64,000 nucleotides of DNA from an uncultured Clostridia bacterium (lineage in GTDB: Bacteria > Bacillota > Clostridia > Oscillospirales > Ruminococcaceae): the NCBI GenBank assembly GCA_947383835.1, contig CANDEV010000001.1, positions 124,001-188,000 on the forward strand. The letters are read 5' to 3'. The notes below the pieces were generated by a model. It worked only from the letters and a program-made list of their open reading frames with translations. It had not been told where the DNA came from and did no database searches. A program made the position numbers and the translations under genes. Below, one piece after another: positions 33,283-40,762 of the stretch (its first letter is position 1; each line of letters begins with the position of its first letter).

Positions 33283-34227
33283 TCACCTTATAATTTCATC
33301 ATCGTCTGCGTCAATTCCCGAACGCCGCTTTATGTTGGGGTCTATCTCATCATAAAGCCCCACGGACTCCGCAATATTGCAGTAAAAAATTTTAAATCCG
33401 TTTATGTCGTCCATATTGCACATAAGGGCTTTTTTGTAGTACTTGTTGCTCTCTTCGAGATTTTTCATCTGTAAGTACGCAAGAGAACAGCCTCCCAGCG
33501 CAAAGGAGTAGTTTTTTCCCTCGTCAATGGACTTCTTGAAATACTCCAAAGCGTTTTCGCTTTCTCCCTTTTTCAGGTAAGCAATTCCAATATCTGTATA
33601 AATAAAATCGAAATAACATTCTCTCTCAAGCAGCACCTTGTAGCACTCCACCGCCTCGTCAAACCTGCCGTTCTGGGTAAGACACCTTGCTTTCAGCATA
33701 TAGGTATCATTCAGCTTCAGACCTCTGTCAATAGCTTCACTGAAATATTTTGCGCCGTTGGCAGGATATCCCATAAGCTGGTAACATCTTCCCATATAAA
33801 AGTTCACCACGGAAAGCCTGCCCTCGTCCTCTTCTTCCTCCTCTATCTCCTTCAGGGAGTCCAAAGCGCAGTTAAAATTGCAGAGATGCATCTCAATAAC
33901 AGACTCTTTAAGCTTTTTGGAATTTCTGCCGCCGCCAAACCTGCCGTACACCATCATCCTGTCAAATTCACCAAGCTCGATGTTCCTTTCGGGGTCACGC
34001 CTGCCCAAAAACAACCACGAGACCAAAGCCGCTGCCATAGAGACCGCAGCCGCCGCAGCCAAAGGCTCGTAATAAATTTCCACAGCCTCAGCGCCGTGCT
34101 CATCTGCAATGAAATACGCGCATAAAACAACGCCTATAACCACATGGACCGCAAGCCACGGCAAAAAGCGGCTTATCTCGGAAGCCAAATTAAAAACACG
34201 CCTGCCGCCGTATCTGCGCATAGGCAT
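33283..34227 (-). CDS. Membrane-anchored TPR protein
   Basis: A 314-residue protein with two N-terminal membrane helices (about residues 21-41 and 52-74) and a cytoplasmic region with about four to five tetratricopeptide repeats (for example YMGRCYQLMGYPANGAKYFS and TDIGIAYLKKGESENALEYF). TPR regions mediate protein contacts; the partner is unknown. GAGGTG precedes the ATG. It ends 12 bp upstream of dnaX, so it may be co-transcribed with the dnaX operon, and lies just downstream of the SRP RNA gene on the same strand. Confidence 0.85.
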   Translation of the reverse strand: MPMRRYGGRRVFNLASEISRFLPWLAVHVVIGVVLCAYFIADEHGAEAVEIYYEPLAAAAAVSMAAALVSWLFLGRRDPERNIELGEFDRMMVYGRFGGGRNSKKLKESVIEMHLCNFNCALDSLKEIEEEEEDEGRLSVVNFYMGRCYQLMGYPANGAKYFSEAIDRGLKLNDTYMLKARCLTQNGRFDEAVECYKVLLERECYFDFIYTDIGIAYLKKGESENALEYFKKSIDEGKNYSFALGGCSLAYLQMKNLEESNKYYKKALMCNMDDINGFKIFYCNIAESVGLYDEIDPNIKRRSGIDADDDEIIR

Positions 34228-34263
34228 AGAATTATCACCTCAAAATAAAATAAATCCGATACA

Positions 34264-34370
34264 TAGGCGTGCAGGCTTGCTGCGGCACACGAAACGTTCC
34301 GCTTAATGCTGCTCGGTTCCCCGCCTGACATGGTTCACGGTGTTCCGTTGCACAGGGCCCGCACACCTAT
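34264..34370 (-). ncRNA. ffs: Signal recognition particle RNA (bacterial small type)
   Basis: Read on the minus strand: a long hairpin whose tip holds the SRP core, GTGAACCATGTCAGG, then CGGGGAACCG tetraloop region, then AGCAGCATTAAGCGG, with TAGGTGTGC pairing with GCACGCCTA at the base. This is the Ffh-binding domain IV with the GTCAGG and AGCAGC asymmetric loop strands. It directs nascent membrane proteins with Ffh. The outer TATCCGAT/ATCGGAT pairing and following TTTATTTTATTTT could end the transcript. Confidence 0.93.
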
Positions 34371-34399
34371 ATATCGGATAAATCCGTTAAGTAACTATT

Positions 34400-34428
34400 A
34401 TTATACCACATCTTTTCCCCTTTTGCAA
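34400..34428 (-). promoter_or_regulatory. Promoter of SRP RNA
   Basis: Minus-strand TTGCAA (34428-34423), 17-bp spacer, TATAAT (34405-34400) preceded by TGTGG. Predicted start near 34393. Confidence 0.75.
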
Positions 34429-34486
34429 GTATTTTTTCAAATTTTTTACGTAAACGCTTTCCAATCTGTAATTTCCGAAAAAAGCC

Positions 34487-34515
34487 TTGACAAATAGCAT
34501 AAAATGATGTACAAT
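34487..34515 (+). promoter_or_regulatory. Promoter of the convergent small RNA
   Basis: TTGACA (34487-34492), 17-bp spacer, TACAAT (34510-34515). Start predicted near 34522. No open frame with a ribosome binding site follows before the terminator. Confidence 0.72.
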
Positions 34516-34521
34516 ACAAAC

Positions 34522-34634
34522 ATAAAGAGCAATTGCCGGCATAACACTCACGTCCGTGTCAGCTTGGCTTGCTCCCCTCAGAATTGGATAAAAATAACCG
34601 CAACTTTGTGAGAGTTTGGGCGGTTATTTTTATT
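34522..34634 (+). ncRNA. Small RNA, candidate type I antitoxin
   Basis: A ~113-nt transcription unit with its own near-consensus promoter and a strong terminator but no credible coding frame. It runs toward the 28-codon toxin gene and shares its terminator hairpin, so the 3' ends of the two RNAs would be complementary over the terminator region and beyond if either reads through. This is the geometry of txpA/RatA-type systems. It also has a CTTGCTCCCCTC segment that could partly pair with the toxin ribosome binding site. Confidence 0.55.
34591..34630. terminator. Bidirectional terminator shared by the toxin mRNA and the small RNA
   Basis: AAAATAACCGC (34591-34601) pairs with GCGGTTATTTT (34620-34630), with an inner AACT/AGTT pairing. 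TATTTATG follows on the plus strand and TATCC after TTATTTT on the minus strand. Confidence 0.85.
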
Positions 34635-34667
34635 TATGTAACTAAATAAAACGGCTGCGCTTAGGAA

Positions 34668-34754
34668 TTACTTTTTCTTGTGAAACACAAGATAACACAG
34701 CGTGACTACCTCCACAATGAGGGACAACAGTTGTAACACGTCCGAAATCACCAT
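34668..34754 (-). CDS. Small hydrophobic holin-like toxin peptide (28 aa)
   Basis: A 28-codon gene: MVISDVLQLLSLIVEVVTL then CYLVFHKKK. It has a single membrane helix and a lysine tail, the pattern of Hol_Tox/TxpA-like type I toxins of Firmicutes. Its ribosome binding site GGGAGGTGA is 7 nt before the ATG and is near-perfect, yet it is buried in a hairpin. A promoter lies at 34833-34861 and a terminator at 34591-34630, so the mRNA is about 235 nt. It was too short for an ordinary ORF cut-off. Expected target is the cell membrane. Confidence 0.78.
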   Translation of the reverse strand: MVISDVLQLLSLIVEVVTLCYLVFHKKK

Positions 34755-34765
34755 GTTAGTATCAC

Positions 34766-34779
34766 CTCCCTTGCGGGAG
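34766..34779 (-). promoter_or_regulatory. Ribosome-binding-site-sequestering hairpin of the toxin mRNA
   Basis: Minus strand: CTCCC (34779-34775), GCAA tetraloop, GGGAG (34770-34766). The right arm is the core of the GGGAGGTGA ribosome binding site, so translation should be off in the folded mRNA, as known for other type I toxins. Confidence 0.7.
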
Positions 34780-34832
34780 CAAACCGCCGCTGAACATTCG
34801 CTCGTGCCTGTTTCAGCAACTACTCTATCGAA

Positions 34833-34861
34833 ATTTTACCACATTTTTTGACATTTGTCAA
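34833..34861 (-). promoter_or_regulatory. Promoter of the toxin gene
   Basis: Minus-strand TTGACA (34861-34856), 17-bp spacer, TAAAAT (34838-34833) preceded by TGTGG. Leader about 70 nt. Confidence 0.75.
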
Positions 34862-34884
34862 CAAAAACCAAAATTCAAGAAGCA

Positions 34885-34918
34885 ATAAAAAAGTCCCACG
34901 ACAGCAGCCGAGGGACTT
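34885..34918 (-). terminator. Terminator of the 34933-35910 gene
   Basis: Minus strand: AAGTCCC (34918-34912), 14-nt loop, GGGACTT (34897-34891), then TTTTTTATT. It separates this gene from the toxin promoter. Confidence 0.85.
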
Positions 34919-34932
34919 TATTCTGCTAAAAA

Positions 34933-35910
34933 TTATTTAACGCCTTGAGTAAAAATTTTTTCGGCTTCTGCAGCCAGTCTGTCGTACTCTTCCGCTTTAG
35001 CGTCAATCTCCGCAGCCTTTCGGTCGTACCAGCTTTCATCGTCGTCATCGCCGCCGAGTACAGCGCCGCTTAAGTTAACGTAGCTGCCCTTTTCGGCTAA
35101 GTCCATGAATTTTTTGACCATGCTGCCGCTGTTTATCACTGCGCCGCTCAAATCAAGGTGACCGCCGTTTCCGTTGCCGAAGAAATTATTTCCGTTTCCG
35201 CGCCGCTTCTGAATTTCCTGCCATACCTGCGCGTATGTCCAATCCTCCAGCTCGGCGTAGGCTTCAAGCTCCTTTGCGGGCATAATGGCTTCCACAAAAT
35301 GGAGAGCATTGAAAATAAACCGCACATTGCCGCTTCCGCTGTTAAACGGTATCTCGTATACCCGCAGCAGACCGTCCACTGTTTTCTTGCTCAAAGTCGG
35401 CTTGAAACGGCTTCTTTCAAGCGGGTACTCCAACCTGTTGTCGTAGTCCTTATCTCGAATCACTATAAAGCGGGACTGCCCGTCCCCCGTGTCGTTCACG
35501 CCGCCCTGCACCGCAAAGCGGAACACATAGTCGGTGTTGGATTCAAGCTGCTTGTCACAAATTATCTGCGACCAAGTCCAGTGCCAGTCGCCAATCTCGA
35601 ATACCTCGGCGTTCTCACCGCTGAAATCGGAAATAAACATTCTGCTTCCCGCGTTGACGGGATTGTCGTCCATTGACGGACAATTTTCATCAAATTTAAA
35701 CTCTCTGGCGTTGAAATTAATAATATTACTCATTTTAAAATCCTCCGTATCGTTATTCGCGGACGGAGCATGAGCGCCTTTGAGCAACCTTATACGGTCG
35801 TCCGAGACGTACTCCGCCCGACCGTGTTTTATCAGTCCCCGCGCCCTTTTTGGGTACGTCAGACCGATCCGGTTATCAAATTCGTCTGTAACAATAACGT
35901 TTTTTGCCAT
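34933..35910 (-). CDS. Lineage-specific protein with short N-terminal RRXRR-like domain
   Basis: A 325-residue protein. Residues 1-45 (MAKNVIVTDEFDNRIGLTYP, then KRARGLIKHGRAEYVSDDRI) form a small basic domain seen at the start of many Oscillospiraceae proteins and reminiscent of the RRXRR module. Residues ~65-230 are beta-rich and contain WHWTWSQIICDKQ; the C-terminal ~90 residues hold two LSGAV repeats (HLDLSGAVINSGS, YVNLSGAVLGGDD) and an acidic coiled-coil end. Function not recognised. Start 35910 is fixed by GGGGGAGG; the frame also opens at 35943. Confidence 0.75.
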   Translation of the reverse strand: MAKNVIVTDEFDNRIGLTYPKRARGLIKHGRAEYVSDDRIRLLKGAHAPSANNDTEDFKMSNIINFNAREFKFDENCPSMDDNPVNAGSRMFISDFSGENAEVFEIGDWHWTWSQIICDKQLESNTDYVFRFAVQGGVNDTGDGQSRFIVIRDKDYDNRLEYPLERSRFKPTLSKKTVDGLLRVYEIPFNSGSGNVRFIFNALHFVEAIMPAKELEAYAELEDWTYAQVWQEIQKRRGNGNNFFGNGNGGHLDLSGAVINSGSMVKKFMDLAEKGSYVNLSGAVLGGDDDDESWYDRKAAEIDAKAEEYDRLAAEAEKIFTQGVK

Positions 35911-36008
35911 GGGTGCCTCCCCCTTTGTTACTCTGTTACACAAGGTAACTATTCGGTTTTTAGTATATGTCCTGCTGTTTTTTGTTATGGGTGCCGTCCC
36001 CGATTATC

Positions 36009-36037
36009 ATTATAGCACATTATTTTTCACTTTTCAA
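36009..36037 (-). promoter_or_regulatory. Promoter of the 34933-35910 gene
   Basis: Minus-strand TTGAAA (36037-36032), 17-bp spacer, TATAAT (36014-36009). The ~90-nt leader contains GGCACCCATAACAAAAAAC (35979-36000 region), a near copy of the true start region GGCACCCATGGCAAAAAAC, with ATA in place of ATG. Confidence 0.7.
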
Positions 36038-36167
36038 GACTTTTCCGAACATTTTGCATAATGTGATTTTAGACAAACTTACAAGACATTTTTGTGCAAA
36101 CAGCAGAAAAATTTTGGCAAATGAAAAATTTCGGACTTTTGAATTGTATTATATACAGAAGCGCAAA

Positions 36168-36276
36168 TTATACTAATTCACGACCTAAATGTGTGCAAAA
36201 AATTCAAGCAAAAATTTTCGTATATGATTTTTGCGCCGAATTTTTTTGTCTACACATTGGGAATGAATTAGTATTA
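36168..36276 (-). repeat. 108-bp hairpin repeat element, copy B
   Basis: On the minus strand it starts TAATACTAATTCATTCCC and ends with the inverse GTGAATTAGTATAA. Compared with copy A (6277-6384) the core GCGCAAAAATCATA...AAATTTTTGCTTGA is kept. The mid-stem differs (AATGTGT/ACACATT instead of AAGCGT/ACGCTT) but still pairs, so the fold is conserved. It ends 30 bp before the ATG of the next gene. The rest of the 35911-36305 gap holds the promoter at 36009-36037. Confidence 0.7.
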
Positions 36277-36305
36277 CGCCGAAAAATTTGAAAGGAATGG
36301 TAAAA

Positions 36306-37157
36306 ATGAAAAAAATCTTGTGTACCCTGTTTGCCACCGCTGTGGTTGCCGCAATGTCCGCGGTAACAGCTTTTGCGGAGGATAACCTCATCTTTGTCAA
36401 AACAGTCCCCACACCGAAAGAAGTTGTGGAATATGCCGAGGATATGTTTGACAAAAAAAGTTCCTTGCTTACCGACATTGGTCTCACTAAAAACGAAGCG
36501 AAAAAAGCAAAGCTTGCCGCGCCCTTTGTCATGAAAGAAATTTACCCTGATGAAGACGAATACACAACTTATTATTTCCCGATTATGTGCGGTGAAAATA
36601 TCGCTGCTTTTTGTATCATAAACAGCCGTACCGACGGTGAGCTTGGCTGGCAAATGGGCAATCAGGGTATTGAGGAACGCTTTAACGGAATAAACAGTTC
36701 CCCTGCCGACCCTGCCGAGATATACATTGAAAATAACAGTATGTTCGGAAGTACGTTTGCGGTCACAAACACTGAAATAACCGTACTTCGCGACACTTTG
36801 GAAAATGCTTCCGCCGAACAGACCGCGACGATTGAAAAGCTCCGCGAGGAGGATAAGTCCGCCGATTACGTTATAAACGTATACGGTTACTCTAAAATGG
36901 GCTGGATAACCCTTGACGGCGAAAAATATTTCATAAAGCAGAACGGCACACTTGCTACCAAAAACACCACCATAGGCGGCAAGCGTTACAAATTCGCAGC
37001 TGACGGCAAGTGCCTCGGCACTTACACGGGCTTTGCACGTTCGGGCAAAAACCGTTGCCACTACAAGGACGGTGTAAAGCAGACAGGTGATTTTACGGTA
37101 AACGGAAAAACTTACCGCGCCGATAAAAACGGTATTATAGAGAGTATAAGTGATTAA
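36306..37157 (+). CDS. Secreted protein with cell-wall-binding-type repeats
   Basis: A 283-residue exported protein. The signal peptide is MKKILCTLFATAVVAAMSAV plus TAFA. Residues ~25-190 form a domain of unknown function (starts DNLIFVKTVPTPKEVVEYAE). Residues ~195-283 carry aromatic/glycine repeats (MGWITLDGEKYFIKQNGTLA, IGGKRYKFAADGKCLGTYTG, CHYKDGVKQTGDFTVNGKTY) of the choline-binding-like type common in Ruminococcus surface proteins. It is probably held on the cell wall. GAAAGGA precedes ATG 36306. Confidence 0.83.
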   Translation: MKKILCTLFATAVVAAMSAVTAFAEDNLIFVKTVPTPKEVVEYAEDMFDKKSSLLTDIGLTKNEAKKAKLAAPFVMKEIYPDEDEYTTYYFPIMCGENIAAFCIINSRTDGELGWQMGNQGIEERFNGINSSPADPAEIYIENNSMFGSTFAVTNTEITVLRDTLENASAEQTATIEKLREEDKSADYVINVYGYSKMGWITLDGEKYFIKQNGTLATKNTTIGGKRYKFAADGKCLGTYTGFARSGKNRCHYKDGVKQTGDFTVNGKTYRADKNGIIESISD

Positions 37158-37213
37158 ATATTTATGTACTATTTAAATACTATTTCCTAACAATTTATTA
37201 TATTTCTCATTTT

Positions 37214-37241
37214 GCCGCATTTCATTTGCGGCGATTTTTTT
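37214..37241 (+). terminator. Terminator of the 36306-37157 gene
   Basis: GCCGCA (37214-37219), 7-nt loop, TGCGGC (37227-37232), then GATTTTTTT. Confidence 0.85.
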
Positions 37242-37327
37242 GCTTAGATCCTTTTGACAGCGGCGTTTTGGTACTTTGACCACAGGTTGACGTTTACGCT
37301 CCAAAGCAAATTTTTTTGTCAAAATAA

Positions 37328-37356
37328 TTGAAATACAGAAAAAAGTGTGATATAAT
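37328..37356 (+). promoter_or_regulatory. Promoter of the 37407-39724 gene pair
   Basis: TTGAAA (37328-37333), 17-bp spacer, TATAAT (37351-37356); leader about 45 nt with GGAGGG. Confidence 0.75.
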
Positions 37357-37406
37357 AAATAGGTATCGAAAATTTCCGCAAAAATTTTAATCGGAGGGCT
37401 TTTTGA

Positions 37407-39080
37407 ATGGAAAATATCGTCAGATTTGCCGTTAAAGACAACAACAACTTTTATAAGATCGAGCTTTCAAAAACCCTGCTTCATTTTATAGAGTTTGATT
37501 TTACATATTTTTGGGAGCAGTGCATTGAAGCGGGTCGTACCGCGCGGAAATCGGGCAGGCTTCCCCAAAACGTCATTGCCAATGCAAAGGCGGTCATAAG
37601 CAAGGCGCACCCGTATATCGAGGCGTGCATCAACACCGATTATTCCGAGATAGCCACGGATTGTATCATCGAGTACATCTGCCACAGCGAGCGTATCGGT
37701 CTGGAGGAGCTTTGGGCGAGGTGCATCTCCCCGAAAAATCTTTACGAAACTGCGATTTTTCGCCGTATTTCGGAGTACAAGACCAACCGCGCCGCAAACC
37801 GCTGGACGAGCATTGTCCGCTTGCAGGAATACGCAAGAAACAAGGTGGATTTCATTTTCAGCCCCGACGAAAATCAGGGCGTTATCGAGAACGAGACGTT
37901 CCGCGTCCGCAAGGAATACTTTGACCTTGCGGTGTCGGTTGCGGCGAACGAGCTTGGCTGTCCAAATGATTCTTTACCGACGGTAAAAATTTACAGTCCC
38001 GCAAATCTTCCCAATGCAGCGTTTGCTATCGGCAAGGTGGCAAAGGGGATCTACAGGCGTTTTTCCGAGGTTCTCGCTCAGGCGCAGGATATGTCAAAGC
38101 TGAAGAATACCGACCAGTTGGGAGACCAGCTTGCTATGGAGGCGTATGGATATATAAAAAATATGCCCCGTCCCGGCGAACTTGACATGAAATTTGCTCT
38201 CGAAACAATACGCAACAACCCGCCTCTGCTTTATATGCCTGACAGCCTCAAAGCCGCAATTGATCTGGAATTTGAGCTTATGTACCAATGCGATGTTGTT
38301 TTCCGCAAATGCGAAAACTGCGGAAGATATTTTACCGCAAAGGACGACAACACCCGCTGCGACAGGGTGAACAGTTCGGGCAAGACCTGCCGCCGCCAGT
38401 ATGAGGAGCTTTGCGAGGCAATTGCGCTGGAAACGGCAAAAGCAAACGAGGAGGAGCTGAAAAAACAGCAGGAGCAGCAGGCTCTATTAGCGGCTGCCGC
38501 CGCTTCGGAGGTGCAGACTACGCTCATTCCCGATATTCCGGAGCCGCCGAAGCCTATCCCCGTGGAGATACCAAAGGAAACGGAAAAACGCGGGCAGAAG
38601 CTGTACAATGCTCTTTACAAGCGCGTCGGAAGAGGTATTGACGAAAATGAGTTCAAGGAATGGTCACAGTACCTTTCAAATATGAAGCGAAATCTTAAGA
38701 TCGGTGAGGCAACGCTCTCCCAGTTTGAGGAATTTCTGGATTATTCCGACAAGCTGTATGAGGAGGTAAAGATCGCAAGCAAGAACAAGACAACCTATGA
38801 GCCTGTTGAAAAGCCCTACGGCAAAGGCGGTAAAAAGAGTGCTTCAAAAAAGGACAAGGACGAAAGCGAAAAGATATCCTCTGTTATTTCCGCCGAAAAT
38901 GCGGACGTAAAGCCGTTTACGCCGCAGACTTTCGACTCGCTTATGGACGCAGTTGCCGCATTTGAGGAAGAAGAAGAAAGTACGCCGAAAAAGAAGCCTG
39001 TTGAAGTAAAAGCGCCAAAATGGGAACGTCTTACCCGTGAGGACGCTTACGGAAAGAACAACGATAAAGGAGATAACTGA
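37407..39080 (+). CDS. DUF6076-like protein with zinc-ribbon-type motif
   Basis: A 557-residue protein of unknown function. Residues ~1-295 are helical; residues ~298-335 hold CENCGRYFTAKDDNTRC followed by TCRRQYEELC, a cysteine pattern like the treble-clef of DUF6076-type proteins. The C-terminal ~200 residues are Lys/Glu/Ala-rich and partly disordered, with two short conserved-looking helices (YNALYKRVGRGIDENEFKEW, YGKGGKKSASKKD). It may bind nucleic acid, but that is only suggested by the zinc motif. The stop overlaps the next start (TGATG). Confidence 0.68.
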   Translation: MENIVRFAVKDNNNFYKIELSKTLLHFIEFDFTYFWEQCIEAGRTARKSGRLPQNVIANAKAVISKAHPYIEACINTDYSEIATDCIIEYICHSERIGLEELWARCISPKNLYETAIFRRISEYKTNRAANRWTSIVRLQEYARNKVDFIFSPDENQGVIENETFRVRKEYFDLAVSVAANELGCPNDSLPTVKIYSPANLPNAAFAIGKVAKGIYRRFSEVLAQAQDMSKLKNTDQLGDQLAMEAYGYIKNMPRPGELDMKFALETIRNNPPLLYMPDSLKAAIDLEFELMYQCDVVFRKCENCGRYFTAKDDNTRCDRVNSSGKTCRRQYEELCEAIALETAKANEEELKKQQEQQALLAAAAASEVQTTLIPDIPEPPKPIPVEIPKETEKRGQKLYNALYKRVGRGIDENEFKEWSQYLSNMKRNLKIGEATLSQFEEFLDYSDKLYEEVKIASKNKTTYEPVEKPYGKGGKKSASKKDKDESEKISSVISAENADVKPFTPQTFDSLMDAVAAFEEEEESTPKKKPVEVKAPKWERLTREDAYGKNNDKGDN

Positions 39081-39724
39081 TGGATTTTATTAACGAAACA
39101 ACCGCTATAACAGGTCTTGCCGACACTATTATAAAGGGCGGCGTGAGCCTTTACAATGCTATAAAATACATCTATTCCCTGTCGGAAAGCGATTTTTACA
39201 ATGTCAACATCAAGGACGCTTTCAAGGTAGTGCTGAACAACATCACCGACACCGACAGCTTACAGGCATTGGGCTTGCGGATAAATGACGTCACCTGCGG
39301 CGAAATGCAGAATGACGAGTATAACCGCGTTCTGCCGCTTATAGTTTATTCCTTTGCGGTACGCATACCCACCCTTAAAACTGTTCGCGTCAACGACGAC
39401 TGTATGTCCGATGACCAGCTTTACAGGCTTTACAACGCGGTCATGGAAAAGGGTGCGGAAAACTACAACGACCTTATTGCAGAAACGTTTCTGGAGACCA
39501 AATACCTTGTCCGAAAGGGCAAAAAACTCCCGCCGTTTACGGCGGATTGGTACAAGACTTACATCTATACCTGTGTGCCGTCTTTGGCGGAAATTACCAA
39601 TAAGAATATGTTTTTGCTGGGATTTTCCGATGTGCTTTTTGCAATGTTTTACTCCTGCCTTGAGGAAGAGCTGAAAAACAAAATGCTGGAGTACACCGCT
39701 GACCTCCCGGAGGAAACAAAATAA
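39080..39724 (+). CDS. Hypothetical protein coupled to the DUF6076-like gene
   Basis: A 214-residue acidic soluble protein with no motif I recognise (starts MDFINETTAITGLADTIIKG). Its ATG overlaps the stop of the preceding gene by 1 bp, with AGGAG inside that gene, so the two proteins are made together and may interact. The shikimate kinase gene follows after 20 bp, probably in the same transcript. Confidence 0.7.
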   Translation: MDFINETTAITGLADTIIKGGVSLYNAIKYIYSLSESDFYNVNIKDAFKVVLNNITDTDSLQALGLRINDVTCGEMQNDEYNRVLPLIVYSFAVRIPTLKTVRVNDDCMSDDQLYRLYNAVMEKGAENYNDLIAETFLETKYLVRKGKKLPPFTADWYKTYIYTCVPSLAEITNKNMFLLGFSDVLFAMFYSCLEEELKNKMLEYTADLPEETK

Positions 39725-39744
39725 AGCAATATCAAGAAAGAAGC

Positions 39745-40242
39745 ATGGTTATGAAAACAATTTATCTTTGCGGATTTATGGGCTGCGGAAAAACTACTGT
39801 GGGAACTCTCCTTGCACAAAAGCTTGGCTGCGAATTTTATGACATGGACGAGTATATAGTCCGGAGAGAAAAAATGAAAATTCCGGAAATATTTGCGGAA
39901 AAGGGAGAAAAATATTTCCGTGAAACGGAAACGGCAGTAATAAAAGAACTTGCCGAAAAGCACGGCGTTATAGCCTGCGGAGGCGGCGCAATGCTCAAAA
40001 GAGAAAATGCGGAAATCGCCTCTGCGAAAGGGATCGTGGTCTATATCGACGTCCCGTTTGAAAAGTGTTATTCCAGAATTTCCGGTGATAAAAACCGTCC
40101 CATTGTTATGAGCAACACCAAGGAGGAGCTGGAATTTATCTACGAAAGCCGTGTGCCGCTTTACAAGGAAAACTCTAATATGAGCGTTTCGGGAGACGGT
40201 TCGATAATTGAGATCGTTGAGAAGATTATTAAAAATTTATGA
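39745..40242 (+). CDS. aroK: Shikimate kinase
   Basis: A 165-residue P-loop kinase that phosphorylates shikimate in aromatic amino acid synthesis. LCGFMGCGKTTVGTLLA is Walker A, FYDMDEYI holds the shikimate-binding Asp, KYFRETE the conserved Arg-Glu, and ACGGGAML the GGG motif; NRPIV contains the lid Arg. Starts at 39745 or 39751 are both possible (AAGAAAG upstream). No other aro genes lie nearby. Confidence 0.93.
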   Translation: MVMKTIYLCGFMGCGKTTVGTLLAQKLGCEFYDMDEYIVRREKMKIPEIFAEKGEKYFRETETAVIKELAEKHGVIACGGGAMLKRENAEIASAKGIVVYIDVPFEKCYSRISGDKNRPIVMSNTKEELEFIYESRVPLYKENSNMSVSGDGSIIEIVEKIIKNL

Positions 40243-40300
40243 TGCATTTGCAGATTTATTGCCGAACTCATATGAAATATTTATTAAATTGTGGGGATTA

Positions 40301-40762
40301 TTATTTCCCGCAATTTCTTTTTTCTATGTAAGCAATTACTGCGCCCGCTGTATATAAACCGAAATAGGCAAAAATAGGGAACATTATCGGTTCAAAGCTG
40401 CCGTATAAAAGGCTTCTTGCAATTGTCAATGCGGTGAAAAGTGCGGGAATCCCTCCCATAATTAGGCACCCAAGGGAAAATTTTCCGTTTTGACGGGCGC
40501 AAATCATTCCAAATATGCCCAGTATTACGGTTATAACAGCCGCGCCGATCGCAATTGCCAATATTAAGAACATCCCTATCATAAGAAAAACCGCGCCGAC
40601 TTGAATGATTCCATCTATATCCGATAATTCTGCTTCTGTAAATTCTGAAAGCTTATTACTGAAAACAAACGCGGCAATTGCCCCGAAAGAGCATAATACC
40701 GCCAATATGAACGATATTATGCTCATAATGAAAATTAACAGGCAGCTTTTTCCTATTTTCAT
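40301..40762 (-). CDS. Small membrane protein
   Basis: A 153-residue protein with about four membrane helices (residues ~8-30, 55-85, 97-117, 125-145), reminiscent of DUF4064-type membrane proteins. No function can be given. Its ATG overlaps the metH stop (ATGA), so it is the last gene of the metH operon, though a link to methionine is not evident. Confidence 0.72.
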   Translation of the reverse strand: MKIGKSCLLIFIMSIISFILAVLCSFGAIAAFVFSNKLSEFTEAELSDIDGIIQVGAVFLMIGMFLILAIAIGAAVITVILGIFGMICARQNGKFSLGCLIMGGIPALFTALTIARSLLYGSFEPIMFPIFAYFGLYTAGAVIAYIEKRNCGK

